A stretch of DNA of 64,000 nt from NCBI RefSeq assembly GCF_000213175.1, contig NW_009799100.1, forward strand, positions 3,297,762 to 3,361,761. Reading direction: 5' to 3'. Of the stretch, positions 36,458 to 49,074 are shown piece by piece; the stretch's first letter is position 1, and every line of letters starts with the position of its first letter. Position numbers and translations under genes: made by a program. This DNA comes from Neurospora tetrasperma FGSC 2508 (lineage: Eukaryota; Ascomycota; Sordariomycetes; Sordariales; Sordariaceae). Below the pieces are notes generated by a model. It saw only the letters and a program-made list of their open reading frames with translations. It did no database searches and had not been told where the DNA came from.

Positions 36458-37590
36458 ATGAGTAACCAGAACAGCCGCTCCCAGGCTGGCTCTCCGTCCA
36501 ATGAGGGCGCCCGAGCCCGGAGGGAATTTCGGCCCATGGACGCGATCCTTGTTGACCGTGCTCCTCTAACTGAGGAGGAGAAGGAAGCGCGGAAAGCCCG
36601 TGGCTTTTCGGAAAACTATATGGGGGATTATAACAATGAGAGAAACAAGTCCGCGGACATCCCGGACGACCAAAATTGTTCCCTGTACATTACAGGGCTT
36701 CCACTCAACGTCACAGTGCGGGATATCTTCGACGACATCCGCGACATCGGCAAAGTGTACTCGCTGCACATCTCACCGAGGAGTGACAGTCACTCGAAGG
36801 CTGCTGCTGCCGTTGTTTTCTTTACTCGAGCCGCTGCGGGTGAGCATCCTACATTCCACATCACCTTCCTCAATCAATCACTAACACCAGTCCTCATATA
36901 GAGCGGTTCTACAACCGTTTCAAGACAAGAGACAATCCGACTGTCCGCTGGGGCGGTGCGGTCGCCAACCCAGGCCGCATCCTGGGTCGAATGCCTGTGA
37001 ATGTAGTCTGGAACCAGGTAAAGGCCGCACCCTTTACTGAGCGAGATCACGTTACCAGGGTCATACAAGTTGAGGGCCCTTCCGACATTGTGAATGAGAA
37101 ATTTCTCCTATCGTATTTTCGGACCAAGTGCCGATTCGATATGGAGGATATCTCAGTCCTTTGGGAAGGCTTCTGCGACGTACCTGTGAGCGGAGGACAA
37201 CCTCCCGCTCCCTCAGCTGCTTCCGTTCACGCCGAGCCACCTGCTCAGGCCCCGGCGAGACGCCAGGGTCGAGCTCTCGCATCGACTAACTGGCGTGAGC
37301 GTGCTCACCCAGTCACTGCTGAGCCTGAGGCAGAACCTCAGGAAAATGCTGCTGTTCCCACCACTCGCACACACAGCAGAATTATGGAGTTCCGGTTCGG
37401 GACCGTCAAGGGCCAGGCACTGGCCTGTAGGATGGCCTTGGACTGGGAGTTCAAGGAGAGAGGGGTCATGTGCCGTTATGGTAAGTCTTCACGCAGCTTT
37501 TGGTGTGCTGAGCAAGATAAGATTCAATGAGAAGACATATTCTAACATCCCTTTCCTTGGTTTTTAGGCCAAGACCCTTGCGGCCCTTGA
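36458..37590 (+). CDS. RRM-like RNA-binding protein of a filamentous-fungal expanded family
   Basis: Three exons (36458-36839, 36902-37480, 37568-37590) give 327 aa; the last exon adds only QDPCGP. Residues about 72-130 look like an RRM: the RNP2-like LYITGLPLN, an acidic helix, and an RNP1-like AAAAVVFFT. A second alpha/beta unit follows around residues 175-215 (HVTRVIQVEGPSDIVNEKF), then a Pro/Ala-rich linker, then a C-terminal strand-helix unit (RIMEFRFGTVKGQALACRMA) ending near RYGQDPCGP. I recognise this order from a family common and multi-copy in Sordariomycetes, of unknown function, known only as RRM-domain hypothetical proteins. The start is preceded by CGACATGAG. The gene sits alone in a gene-poor zone, as expected for an accessory family. 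Confidence 0.75.
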
Positions 37591-40500
37591 AACGCAGTCG
37601 ATGGAGAGAAGGACTCTTTGATTTGAAGATAATGATAATAATAGCTAGTGCTGGCTGCTCGAGGTTTACGGAAAATCGGAGTCCATGGGTACCTGAAAGG
37701 GTAGAGACCTTGCACCGGGAGATTCGTGGCGGAATGGAAAAGGGCATCTGATGCTTCAACAATAGAATAATCACATACACCCAAACGTCACTCCTGTTTC
37801 CCAAATTGAGGTCATTAGAATTGTCGGCAAAATGAATAATGCAACTGCTTCTGTGATTAAACAGATATCGATCCTTCCTCCAGCGGTAGGTTCGGATAGG
37901 CAATCATGTCAAATGGGTCGAGTGTCCAAAGCAGGTGCGGCTGATATTCAAAAAGAACTTACCTAAAGAAGCGGAAGGAAGCGGAGGAGCCAATCATGCA
38001 TCCAATTGTCTGACAAGCACAATGACGTTTCGCCTGGATCTTCGATCGCTGGGCGGAATTCAAGATTTCCATGCCCCTGGTGAATCCTTCAAGACATCCG
38101 CATCCCGCACATCAAGTGGCTTGGGGCTTGAATCCTACTGCTACCATGCATTAGATATGGCAGTAATCATGACAGCCTGGAGGTAGGCAAAACTCGCTAG
38201 CCTGGCGAGCTGGTCGTAAAAATGGGAATTTGAAATAATTAGTTCGCATACTTTGTAGCGAACAAATCTCTTTGGTGAATATTGAACAGCCGGTGTTGGT
38301 CTCAATACTTGATGTGAGGTTGTTAGGTGTGCTCGAGCGTGATCGAAAATGCCTAGTGTTTTTCAGCCACACAGCAACGCAGCACTGCAGCATTGCGGCG
38401 TTGTTTCCCCGTGGTGCGGCTACTACTTGACTGCAGCGCTTTTCGCTTTGCTGATGTTACTCCCGTCCGGCTATGCGGGGGTGACCAGGTGCGAAAATTC
38501 GGTAAGTGGGAGCGGGATGGATTCGCTTGCTTGCTTCTTCTTCTGGTGGTGGTGGTGGTGGTGCCGTGATGACGGCGTCGTCGAGTTCTTGGTACCAAAG
38601 GGGGGTCTGTAGATTCTTAATCATACGAGTGAGATTATATAGTAAGGTAGTCAGTCATACTTCTCATGTTATGTTGGTGAACGGCAATCGCTCCCGGATA
38701 TCTTTGTTGTCGCTTTTTTCGAGATGGCTGTCTGCAGAAGTTGATCTCGAGGATACACCATGGCAGCACTCAGATTCCGGCATCGAGATTCGGCAGCAAA
38801 GCTTGGAAGAGATCGCTTCGGCGGCAGTGATGAGCGGGTGTGATCTAGATATATATGTCAGAAGCGAAACCAGCGTGGCACTTGTGCATCCTAAGCCCCC
38901 GACCCGGAGCGTTTAGTTCTGTGACACCCAAGGTATGATTGGTCCCATTGTGCAATTCTCTCCACGTTTGAGCTTCCCAAATGGGTTGCTTACCGCAAGT
39001 CAGCATTAGTTGAGTACGAGGGCGGCCTTATCAACCTCAGTGACACCCGTTGGTACGAGTTGAAGTCGGTGTCCGGCAGTTGAAACGGATAGACCCTTTC
39101 ATGTATCGTACGTGATACAACGGGCTTCGTTATCAGCACCTTGGAGACTGACCATCAGGAGCAGATTTGACTCGGATTACTCCAGTTAACTGCTGTGATA
39201 GTGGAAGCCTACTGGCGTTGTGTCAAATGCCATATTTGGTAAATGTTTTTAAGTGAATCCATTCGCTTGTATGTCGGTGTCGATGGCTGTCCTAAGCATT
39301 TCCATGCTGGAACATTGGGGGATTCTAGACACTGCATGTTGAGGTAACCATAGAAATCCTTCCGGACATTGATGTTGTGAGAGGCGCCACGAAGTGGATG
39401 GGGTCGTCGGCTAATAAGCGCGAGACGTGATATAGAAACGAAGGGCTGGGGCTGGCTGGAGATACAGTCTTGAAGGGATGCATGAGATACGGGTACTCTA
39501 TCCATCTGACAGGCACGCGTATCTTCAGGTGCGAACAGCTTGAGGACTCCTATAAGACAGTTGTCTGACTGAGTATCATAGCCACATTCTGTGAACACGG
39601 AGGGTTTGGGCAACTCTTATGTCTAAAGAGCCGCTTGCGTGCTGTCAAAGTCGTACCCCCTTACGCAGGTCCAGACCGGAGCTCTGCTTGGCTCATGTGT
39701 TCTGGCCTGAATCGGAGATGTCTTGCACAAGATCCTTGCAGCCATAGATCTTGACCTCTGCCGGGGAAAGAAAAGGTTAATTGTTGTGAGTTCGCCGATA
39801 GTGTAGATCAGTGGCAAAAGACAGACACCTACAGAAGATTAGCACTCATACCAGCATAAAATCCTAGTTTTCTGTGAGATGGAAGTATCACGCTAACCGT
39901 TTTTTCTTCTTCTCTCGGCAGAGGTGTTGATGGCGGGTCGTTCTGCTCTTCATGACTTCCAAATATTTTCTTTTGGCCGGTAGAACCCGAGGACAGTCCA
40001 AGGGTGAGTAAGGCGTGGCGGCATGGCCCATGGTGGGCGCCTTTGTGACGTGCCGTCGATCATATGAAGCCACCCACGTTTGTAGTGTACCATAGTAGTG
40101 TAACTGTTGTACTTAACCTCGGGGGATCTCAAAACGGAATATGATGTCGTCGTCTTACAACATGGAAACGACGTTTAAGCTTAAAACCACCGACAACACC
40201 ATGGTGGGATCACCGCTCCTCGAATAACCTGACAGGAGACCTGGGAGAGTGGTCAATATCAATGCCCAGAAGCACAATGTTAACCCAACCCCAGGCTAAT
40301 GTCAAGATGACAGTTGACTTCGAGAAGCACAAGGCCAACACGACAGGGCCGCGTTAACTCATGCATGATATGCCTGGTTGTGATGAACTTGGAGATAAGC
40401 AGGACTCCGCTGAGTGTCAGCCATGATCCTCGACGTCGTTTAGTGTACACCACGATGGCAAACAAGACAGGCCATGATGCGCTGCTGTTGTGCTCGCCGA

Positions 40501-41603
40501 CCAGCTCGGAACGAGCTCCGCCGTCTGAATGGTAACAATGTCAAATCAGATCAGCGGTTGTGGGTGTCAAGTGGACGCAGGTTCTGGCCCAACGGACTCA
40601 ACAGCATCTGGAAGCTTGATGATGGTTTTTGTGGGGAGAAAACCACCTTCATCGATTTGGCCACCAGAATGTCACCGAATTCCACATAAAAACGGCATAT
40701 TGGAAGGATGTGGGTCGTAGGGTGTTGCCCCTCGGCAGTGTCCGAAGAACTTGTCAGGCCCATCGCACTGGAAAGACCCGGACATTGCAAAGAGCTGGGC
40801 TCCTGGGGAGCCTGTGATGCGGATGCTGTGGTTGGTCAGGGGCAGTGACCCCTTGTACCTGCGCTTGCATACCTGTAAACCAAACATGTTAACAATTTCA
40901 GCGACCCCCGGGTCTGATTTTCCAGCTGCCCAACTGCCGTCCCATCGCCCCGCATCATGTTTTGATTTCTTTGCAATCTGCATCACCACATCGCACACTC
41001 CGCCGGCTTTCTTTCCAAGGATTGCTCCAGCCTTATCCCATCTGGAGCGACTTCGGCTTGCCACCCCCTTTCATTCGCCTACATACCCCCCCCTTTCTCG
41101 ACCTGTGACCATGTCCTCTCACAGCCGACTTGTCGTATCATTGGCATGCTGTTATCCCAAACTGGGAGACCGCCCGAAGTATCAATACACTATTCATCAG
41201 CAGCGTTGCAGAAAAATTTCACAGAATTTGCCAATCGTGATAGCCGGGGCCCTTGTGCGTTCCGGTCTTACCTAGTAGCATCCATGTTGGACCATCAAGT
41301 CTATAATGATATAAGCTTTGGGACCTGCCAGTGCTTCTCACCATCGTCCATGTTTCTTCTGCTGTGAACTTCTACCAAAAACATCCATTCAACACCACAT
41401 GAATGGGACCAAGCTCAAAGAGTAAGATCTTTACTATACACGCACGAACTGCCGCGACAAATCCTCCGGGACATATCCACTCTTGCTCGACAAGAAACTA
41501 GGGTCACCAAGCACAGCAAACGATCATCTGCCAGACTCACATAACGACAATCGCCACCGACGGCCTCGATAAAATCCCCGGACGGGGTCCTCCATTCAAA
41601 TTG
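37591..41603. other. Long gene-poor intergenic region
   Basis: Four kb with no supported gene. It holds a (GGT)n-like tract at 38545-38560 and several short ORFs. Two minus-strand ORFs at 39209-39613 and 39623-39817 contain several Cys residues but show no clear start signal or family. Nothing resembling a transposon or RNA gene is visible. Confidence 0.5.
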
Positions 41604-42792
41604 ATGATGGCGCAACAACTCTACCTCCAACTTCATTACTCTGGCCTCAGCCCTACCACCGAGTTTCACTCACCCACGACAAACTACGACAGGACATCGT
41701 CATCATCCTTGTCACCATCCCCTGTGATGGCTGTTGGTACAGTCTTTAGGCCAACCAGACCTGAGGACTGGGAGCCATACCGGGATCTGATAGCTCATCT
41801 GTATACGACGATGAAGCTAAAGGATGTCATGAACGAGATGCATACGAGACACAATTTCAAGGCAACGTAAGTCTGTGCTTACGATTGTAAAAGTGTATCT
41901 CCAAAAGAAAAACGAAAAGAAAAGAAAAGCTAACAATAATCGTTAGCGAGAAGCAGTATAAGACGCAGATCAAAAAGTGGAACCTGGACACCAAGTACAC
42001 CAAGGCGTCCGAATACATGGCCATGATCAAGACCAAGAGGCGACGAGAAAATGAAAACCCACCAAAACAAACACGCTTCATTCTCCGAGGGCGACCCGTG
42101 GATCCAAAAGACATCAACCGGTTCGAGAAGCGGGCATCCAAGAAGGGAATGATAAAGGATGAAGAGCTCGCCTACAACGCCAAGGGTATGCCCCACAACA
42201 ATCATCACTACGGTTGCTGTCAACAAGTTAACACATTCGGGTATGAAGAAGCAGAGGATATTGAAGATCTGGTTTACATCACTCCCTCACCGTCACCAGA
42301 GCCGGACTTTTCATCATGTAAGACCTCATTCAGTACTCACTGAGATCCCCTGACCAACATAAACAATTGGAAACTAACACAAACTTTCCGGTGCCACAAA
42401 AAGACGCCCCTCCCCCACCTCCAACACAATACCAAACAACCGAATACCATGAGCAATAGCAATTAACGGGAGTGGGAGTTCACCATCAAGCACCCACGAC
42501 GGACGATCTCATCGGGGACTGGCTGGCCCGCGGGAGATTTGCTACCACTACTAGTGCTAGCACCTCTCAGGAATATCACCACCACCAGCAGCCTCAGTCA
42601 GCATACCCGTCGTATCCATCGTATGCCCATCATCAGTACACGACGGCGGTCCAGAGCACTCATTCCCATATACAGCAGCAGCAGCATCAGCATCAGCATC
42701 AGCATCAGCATCAGCATCAACATCAGCAACAACAACAACAACATGGTCATCATAGCCACCATCATATCTACAATGATTATAGCAGGCGATGA
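41604..42792 (+). CDS. Clr5-domain protein with His/Gln-rich C-terminal tail (3' end uncertain)
   Basis: Exon 1 (41604-41866) and exon 2 (41947-42317) join in frame and encode a Clr5 domain: PTRPEDWEPYRDLIAHLY, then VMNEMHTRHNFKAT, then EKQYKTQIKKW. This short DNA-binding-like domain is named after fission-yeast Clr5, a heterochromatic silencing factor, and is widespread in filamentous fungi. After a GTAAGA donor at 42318 the end is ambiguous. Splicing to 42404 gives a short Pro-rich tail with a stop at 42457-42459. Splicing to 42473, 42479 or 42491 keeps the same frame but skips that stop and adds about 100 residues with a long His/Gln repeat, ending at 42792. A further optional in-frame intron (about 42186-42248) is possible. 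The start could be the ATG at 41604 or a later one such as 41727. Confidence 0.75.
42673..42740 (+). repeat. CAG/CATCAG/CAACAA microsatellite in coding-like frame
   Basis: Repeated CATCAG units flanked by CAG and CAA runs encode alternating His and Gln in the frame of the Clr5 gene tail. Such tracts change length readily. Confidence 0.8.
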
Positions 42793-44551
42793 GTGGAACG
42801 ATGAAAGCAGAAACGAGGACGACCAACCTCAAGCTTCGCTCATGAGTCGCAAGAAGCGAGAAGCGAAGGTAGTTTCTACGCCTGGCCGCAAAATACATCA
42901 CCTCATTAGACCATTTGGATGTCGTCAACCCCTTCTATCCACGCATATCACAGCACAGTCACTTGACGGTCATTTCACCACCGACTACGCCACCAACCCA
43001 TCCCCAGAAGTGCTGATGACGAAGACGGATGACAAAAACCACCAAATCACTATGCAAATAAATAGAAATAGAAAAATTTCCGCCGTCAAGACGTTTATGC
43101 TTCACTATCAAAATAAAATAATACCACGCAGTTTTTGATTCCACAAATGCTTCGCTAGAAACATTGCTGTGAATTGTCGTGTTCCCAATTAAGAGAATTG
43201 CTTCCACTGAACCTCTCAAGATCGTAAATAAAAACACCGACTCACAAAAAAGGAAATTGCCATGGATCGGACTTAGCTAAGTGACTTCAGATCTCCGGCA
43301 TGCAAAAGGAAAACGTAAACGGCAACGGAAACTTATGCAGAGAACATGTGTGTGTGTCCAGGTCCAGTCAGCCCAGTAGTGTATCCGGCGTCTTTGAGAA
43401 AGTTCCACGCATATTGCTAGTCCGGAGACGGTGGTTATCCGTCAGGGGGAATAGCGGGGATGGGCACAGAGAGAGAGAGAGAGAGAGGGTAAGGGGAGGT
43501 ACAGAAGTTCTTCTTTTCAAATTTCTTTTTTTCTTATTTTCATTTTATTTTTAATTTTGATACCTTTTTCTGCCCTTAGGCGAGGAGTAAGGGGGCATGT
43601 CTTAGGACAAAGTAGATGAGACCAACCAACAGCTTAGGGAAACCAGCCCGCTGCCACCACTCGTCAAGAAAAAAAAAAAAGGACAAAAAGGGGGCCGTTG
43701 CAAAAGTGTGATGGGGATTACAACAATTCGAAAAGACATCGGCTAGAGTCCCATTTGGATATTTCTATTCAGGAATGGCCTAGAACTCAAGATCAGAGGT
43801 GTTAGAAAGACGCTTGGATGCGTAGTAGGAGTGTTGTATATACCCACGGTATAATGTCAAAGATCTCAACTAATTTGTCCAGGATGAGGGGGAGCTGTTT
43901 TTATGTTGGCGTGTACAAGAGATAATCGGATGGCTTTGCTGGGGTTCACCAAATTCAAGCTGAGAACAGGTCTTCCAATCCACTTGTCCTGAATTATACT
44001 ACATCTCAGAACCCGATGTGTGTATCATTCTACACTTTCGCTGCGTATGTCTGAGCTGACTTCAACAGCCAACACTGTGGGGCATTACGAAAGCGCAAGC
44101 GACTTTGTTGAGAAAGAAAAGAAAAAACACTGATTTTAAGCAGGAGTAAGTGTCTGCATGGCAATATCATAATCCACGAGCTTCACGAGATCGACACAAT
44201 GAAGGTATCTTCAAAGATACAACCGATGCATAAAATTTTCATGGGTTACTGATATCAAAATAACGACAAACTCCAGGACTGCCTTGGAAATAATCCTTTG
44301 TACCTTCCTAATCACTCAACCTTCCATGATAAATGCTAAACTGCATTACAACCAGCCCATGACTCCCCCGTCTGTGTCATTTTCGTCCTCCGAATGGGGT
44401 AAATAATTCCCAAAATTTCCATCCTCTGAAATTAGGTTGTGAAAGTCCTCGTCACTTCATCACACAAGTCATGAGCGTACCTTCGCCGTATGGTGAAGGT
44501 ATCGAATATTTCTTTGATAGGAGACATGGGGTATCACGAGATCAGGTGAAC
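42793..44551. other. Convergent intergenic region (3' UTRs)
   Basis: 1.76 kb between convergent genes, with a (GA)10 run at 43468-43487, a T-rich stretch at 43510-43560 and A12-like runs near 43669. No coding gene is supported. Confidence 0.6.
43468..43487 (+). repeat. (AG)n microsatellite
   Basis: Ten AG units in a row, intergenic. Confidence 0.85.
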
Positions 44552-46468
44552 TTAGAGCTCCTCCTTGATCTTGTCGCCAACCTTCTCGGCGCCCTTCTGG
44601 TAGGAATCAGCACCTTCCTTGACCTTGTCGCCGGCCTTCATGGCCTGCTTCTGGGCAGCATCAGCACCAATATGAAGCTGACCCTTGATCCAATCCCAAC
44701 CGGCCTTCGCGCTCTCTCCGATCTTAGCAAAGACGGTCTCGGTCGGTGTCGAGGTTCCGTACTTGAAGTAAGTCCACTGACGGCGGGCCAGAGCACGGAG
44801 CTCGTTGAGAGTAGAACCTTGGGGGACAGGCTGGTAGATTGTGTTAATAACTGATTTGCGTATTGAAAGGGTAATATCAACTTACTACGCCATAGCTATC
44901 AAGGTAAGCCTTGAGATCGCTTTCACTCCAGGTGTCAAAGGTCTGGGCCTTGGCAGAGTCGGTAGCCTTAGCGAGGTAGCTAGTAACTGAGGCGTAAGAA
45001 TCGCCACCAGCAGCGGAAGCAGAGGCATATCCAGATTGAGCAGCGGCGAGCAGCTGGTCACGGGTAACACCGGCCTGATTGGCGACCTTCTTGCCGGCGG
45101 CATCACCGTGGGCAAGAATATAGTCCTTCAAGTTGTCGTAGGTCCAGTCATCGAAGGTCCAAGCAGTGTAACCAGAAGCAGCCTTGTGGGCATGCTTACG
45201 GGCCAGGGCGCGGAGCTCATCAATCTTGGAAGCCTGGGGAACGGGGACACCGCGAGCGTCGAGATAGGCCTTGAGGCGAGTCTCAGACCACGTGTTGATA
45301 GCCTTGTCGAAAGCATCCGCAGCAGCCTGGGAAGCGGCATCAGTGGCCTTGGCATAGTTGGAGCCGATGTTAGAGGTAGCAGCACCGAAAGCCGAAGAAG
45401 CAGAAGCAGAAAGGGTATCACCAAGGAGATCGGCGCGGTGCTTGCGGACAAGGGCACGAAGCTGGTTGAGCTTGGTGCCCTGGGGTACGGGAATTCCGTT
45501 CTTGTCACAGAAGTCCTTGAGCTGGGACTCGCTCCAGGCATCGATGAGCTTGTCGGTCAGGGTCGCATAAGCAGCTTGGGCGCTGGAGGTGGCACTGGCC
45601 TGTTGCTCCTTCATGCGGAGATAGGCAAGGCGGGAGTTGCGGCGAACAGTAGCGATAAGCTTGTCTCTCTACAATGATGGTTAATGCTTGGTCAAGATCT
45701 GCACTCACGCATATCAACTTACGGTAGTGGGCTGAGGAGCAGGGATGCCATGGGTATCAAGCCACTCCTTCAAGTCAGATTCAGACCAGGTCTCATACAG
45801 CCAGTTACCAGGGTAGGCAGCAGTCTCGCCGGCCTTTTGAGCGATGGTCTCGTAGCTGGAACGGGCCTTCTCAAGAAGGGTATCACGCTTACGGGGCTGG
45901 GGGACTGTGATGTTGTCAGTACCTCAAAGCGGATTTGCATCAAATGCGAGATAATGAAACTTACCTGGGATGCCATGGCGGTCGCAGAAGGCCTTGAGCT
46001 GGCTGTCAGTCCACGAGTCCAAAATCCAGTCCTTCACGTTGAGCCAGGAGTTGTGAGCCTTGTCCTCAGACTCATACCAGACACCCTTGACCTGGTCGAT
46101 GAGAGAGTCCTTGGTGGCACCGGCGGAGTCCTTGGTCTCGATTCCCTTCTGCTTCAGGTAGTCGGTGAGCTTGGCAGCATCCCACTCCTTGTAAGGAGCG
46201 ACCACCTGGTCATCCCAGTTGGACTGGACGAGCTTCTCAAGCTCCTTGCGGTCCGCAGGTGTAGGATAGGGGACATCGTGGTCGGAAAGCCATCTCTCGA
46301 GCTCAGTCTCGTGCCATTTGTTGTAGGCTGTGAAGAAAAGATCACAATCAGCGGGTGTCGGCTAAGATCAGAAAAGCGAGATTACGCACCAGCATTGGAA
46401 AACCACGAGCTGCCGTAGACAGCGTCGGCCACAAGGGCCAGGGAGAGGAAAGTCTTTGCGATCCTCAT
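44552..46468 (-). CDS. ish1: Ish1/Msc1-like protein with eight Ish1 repeats and signal peptide
   Basis: Five exons (46390-46468, 45965-46327, 45723-45904, 44886-45668, 44552-44830) give 561 aa. Residues 1-19 form a signal peptide (MRIAKTFLSLALVADAVYG). Eight Ish1 repeats follow, of the W-(T/S)-(E/D)-x-x-LK-x-(Y/F)-x(4)-G-(I/V)-P-x-P type, at about residues 27, 72, 129, 182, 248, 331, 378 and 451; repeat 7 is atypical, with the GIPVP segment replaced. Spacers are Ala-rich and helical, and the C-terminus (KAGDKVKEGADSYQKGAEKV) is amphipathic and LEA-like. Fission-yeast Ish1 is a stress-responsive nuclear-envelope protein; budding-yeast Msc1 is an ER/mitochondria-associated protein affecting meiotic recombination. 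The signal peptide here supports a lumenal or nuclear-envelope site. The function is inferred from family. Confidence 0.92.
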
Positions 46469-49074
46469 CGCGGACTGAGTTTAAAGGTACGTTACTATTG
46501 TCGGGGTGAGCAACGAAGACGGCGTGGTAGTGAGGTTGTTGTTTGAAGATTATGCACACAGATGGTGAGAGTATGTGCTTGGGGGTATCAAAAGCTGAGT
46601 CGTGTTCCAGTTCAGAAAAAGCAAAAGAGGAAGTCGACAGAAGAGAAGGTTAAATCGGCAGAACTTGTTTTGATGTTGATGTGCCCTGGGATTCCAGAAG
46701 ACAAAGGAAGGAAGGAAGGCAGCTGCTGCGTTGGTCAAAACCAAGGGACTGAAGATCCAAGTGAAAACGAGGGGCGGTCATGGACGTCACTCCTGCCCGA
46801 CTGGTGCCAGGCATTGTGTCGCGTCCTTGTTCTTTTCACAAAACACAACAAACAAGCCACAACTGGCACCACGATTTGGCAGCTGCCCAGTGTCACGTAT
46901 TTGGTAGGAACACGAGCATGTCTACAGAAAACAAGAGTGGCAGGCATTCATTATCCACCACCGGCTTCAGAGTTTTTTTGTACAGCCCCGTTTCGATCTA
47001 CAACTGGCAGGAACAAGCTATCGTCTCGGTCCCTACACAGATGCGATGCTCTGCGAAGGCAAGGTGGACGAGTGAGAGGGGAGGGGAAGCTCCGATACAA
47101 TGACGTAATTGGCAGTCGCCGCCTGAACTCCCGCGTGAATTGCTGTTAGTTGAAGCTTGTTGCCGTCTTGCCATTGGTCTGCTGTCAATCTCTCATCCCT
47201 TCTCTGCCTTCGACAAACGAAGGCCGGCATCATCGTTTGCTCTTGTATCCTCCAGCCCCGTCACATCATCGTGTCACAGGCCAAAACCAAAACATCTTTT
47301 TCTGTGCCAAAGCAATGACGTCATGCTGCCGTCCCTAGTGACATTTTGGTGTTGGGCCCAGACCATTGGCGCCAAGACACGCTAACATGCTAAGCTCTCT
47401 TGTTCTCCTAACCCTCGATCAGTAGAAAGAGATCCAGAAGAAGCTGTCGTGAGCCAAATATTTGGATGGTAGATGGATGGCAGAAATTTGTATTTGGAAG
47501 CTGTTGTTTCTTCTGTTGATCTTGTCTACTACCCCACGATGACTCTGTATTAGTGTGATCTGCGGAAATGAAGTCTGATACTCGTTGGGGAGGGGGGGAC
47601 CTGACGGGTAGCCGAGTGTGATGCTGTGAGGATTTGCGACCACCGTTTCAGTCACCACTCATCTCGGGTCACCTCTCAACGCTTGCAGAATTCAGGGTCG
47701 TTTGAGAGGTCATCCGATATTGAGATGCCACGTTATGCTCTGCAGTCACCTGTGCAGGGAACTGTCAAGTGTCTCAAAAGATGTTTGTACTCGGCAGGAA
47801 TAACGGGATGGACTGATATTGATGCATGCCAGGGCACATCTTGCACTGAACTTCTCAGCGAGGCAGATGTTCACTCGAGCATCGCTGAACCACGATCCTT
47901 CACAACTGACAAAAAATTCGTGAATACTGTTTCTCTCTAGATCCTATAGAGCGCTATGAGGTTTTACGGAGATAATCCATCGATGGTTTCTTCTCACGCA
48001 ACATCATAACCTGTGCCACAAAAAGAAGAAGAAAACAAAAATGAAAGAAAAAAAAAGAAAAAAGAAAAACAGGTTGTGATCCATCCATGATCTGGTCAAA
48101 GCCCAAATCATCTGCCTGATCCAAGAATGTCAAGGTTACTAGAGCATCTCGAGGGTCGTTTTTACAGGATCCACTGGCGTCCTATAGTGATATTTCGTTT
48201 TGGTCGTTTCAAGTTTTGACATGCTACGTATTGGCGGTAGTGAAGAGGCAGAGTGGTCGTGTTGTTCCAACGGAGTACTTCGGGTTTGTCGGATACCAAC
48301 TATGAGGGATGGTGCTCTAACGTGGATGCCAGGATCATGCGGAATTCTGAAAAAAATGTGGTGAGAATTCAAAGTCAATGTTTAAACCATGAGAGATCTT
48401 TCTGGCAAACGACCTACACCTGGATCTTCATTCAAGCTGCAGGTCTTTATCGGGTTAGTTCTGAGGACTAAGCTTTGGATTATTAGGAGCGAGTTGCAAT
48501 CTGTTGTACTTTGTACAGTTCACATCTTGAGCCACGAAAAAAAGGTAAGCAAATCCACATTATGGAAGAATCGTTCGAAAACAAATAAATGAAGTGTCAT
48601 AGAAGCAGCAAACCACTGGTGTAGCAACTCAAGGACGAAATGCAAGATGATATTGAAGTATGGTCAAAATCAAACAACAGGTGGTCACATTGTCAACGGA
48701 CCATATACGGAAACCCGTGAAATCTGTTTGATGCTATACTTAACATTTTAGTTTTACCAAGACAATATCAGGGCAGCGAAACCGGCGGACTGGAAACCGT
48801 TTCACCGTCTAGAATGAGAGTACCGGGTAGGCAACATAACAGTAAGTTAACAAGAAGGCCAGCAAACATTGTTCATCAGAGTCATCAAGCCTCTGGGTTA
48901 TCGAGTATTTGCATGGCATGGCAAGTCATCAGAGTAAAACGCTTCATTATGATACAAGACATGCCCCACCCAACGCTAGCTCTATTGCATGCCAAATTTC
49001 TATGAACCGTCCATGACCTTGTTGTTTGCCGTAGTTCGGTCGTCGCTTTCAGTACGGTAGGAAATGCAATAACA
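46469..49074. other. Intergenic, no supported gene
   Basis: 2.6 kb. The part next to 46468 is the ish1 promoter. ORFs at 46562-47149 and elsewhere are not supported. An A-rich tract lies at 48025-48070. Confidence 0.55.

Noticed and set aside
39209-39817. Two adjacent minus-strand ORFs with several Cys, considered as a decayed secreted protein
   Set aside because: No signal peptide, no joinable splice sites that I could find, and no recognised family.
45036-46418. Two plus-strand ORFs of 213 and 244 codons opposite the Ish1-like gene
   Set aside because: They are complements of the repeat-rich exons; the Ish1 reading is spliced, has a signal peptide and eight family repeats.
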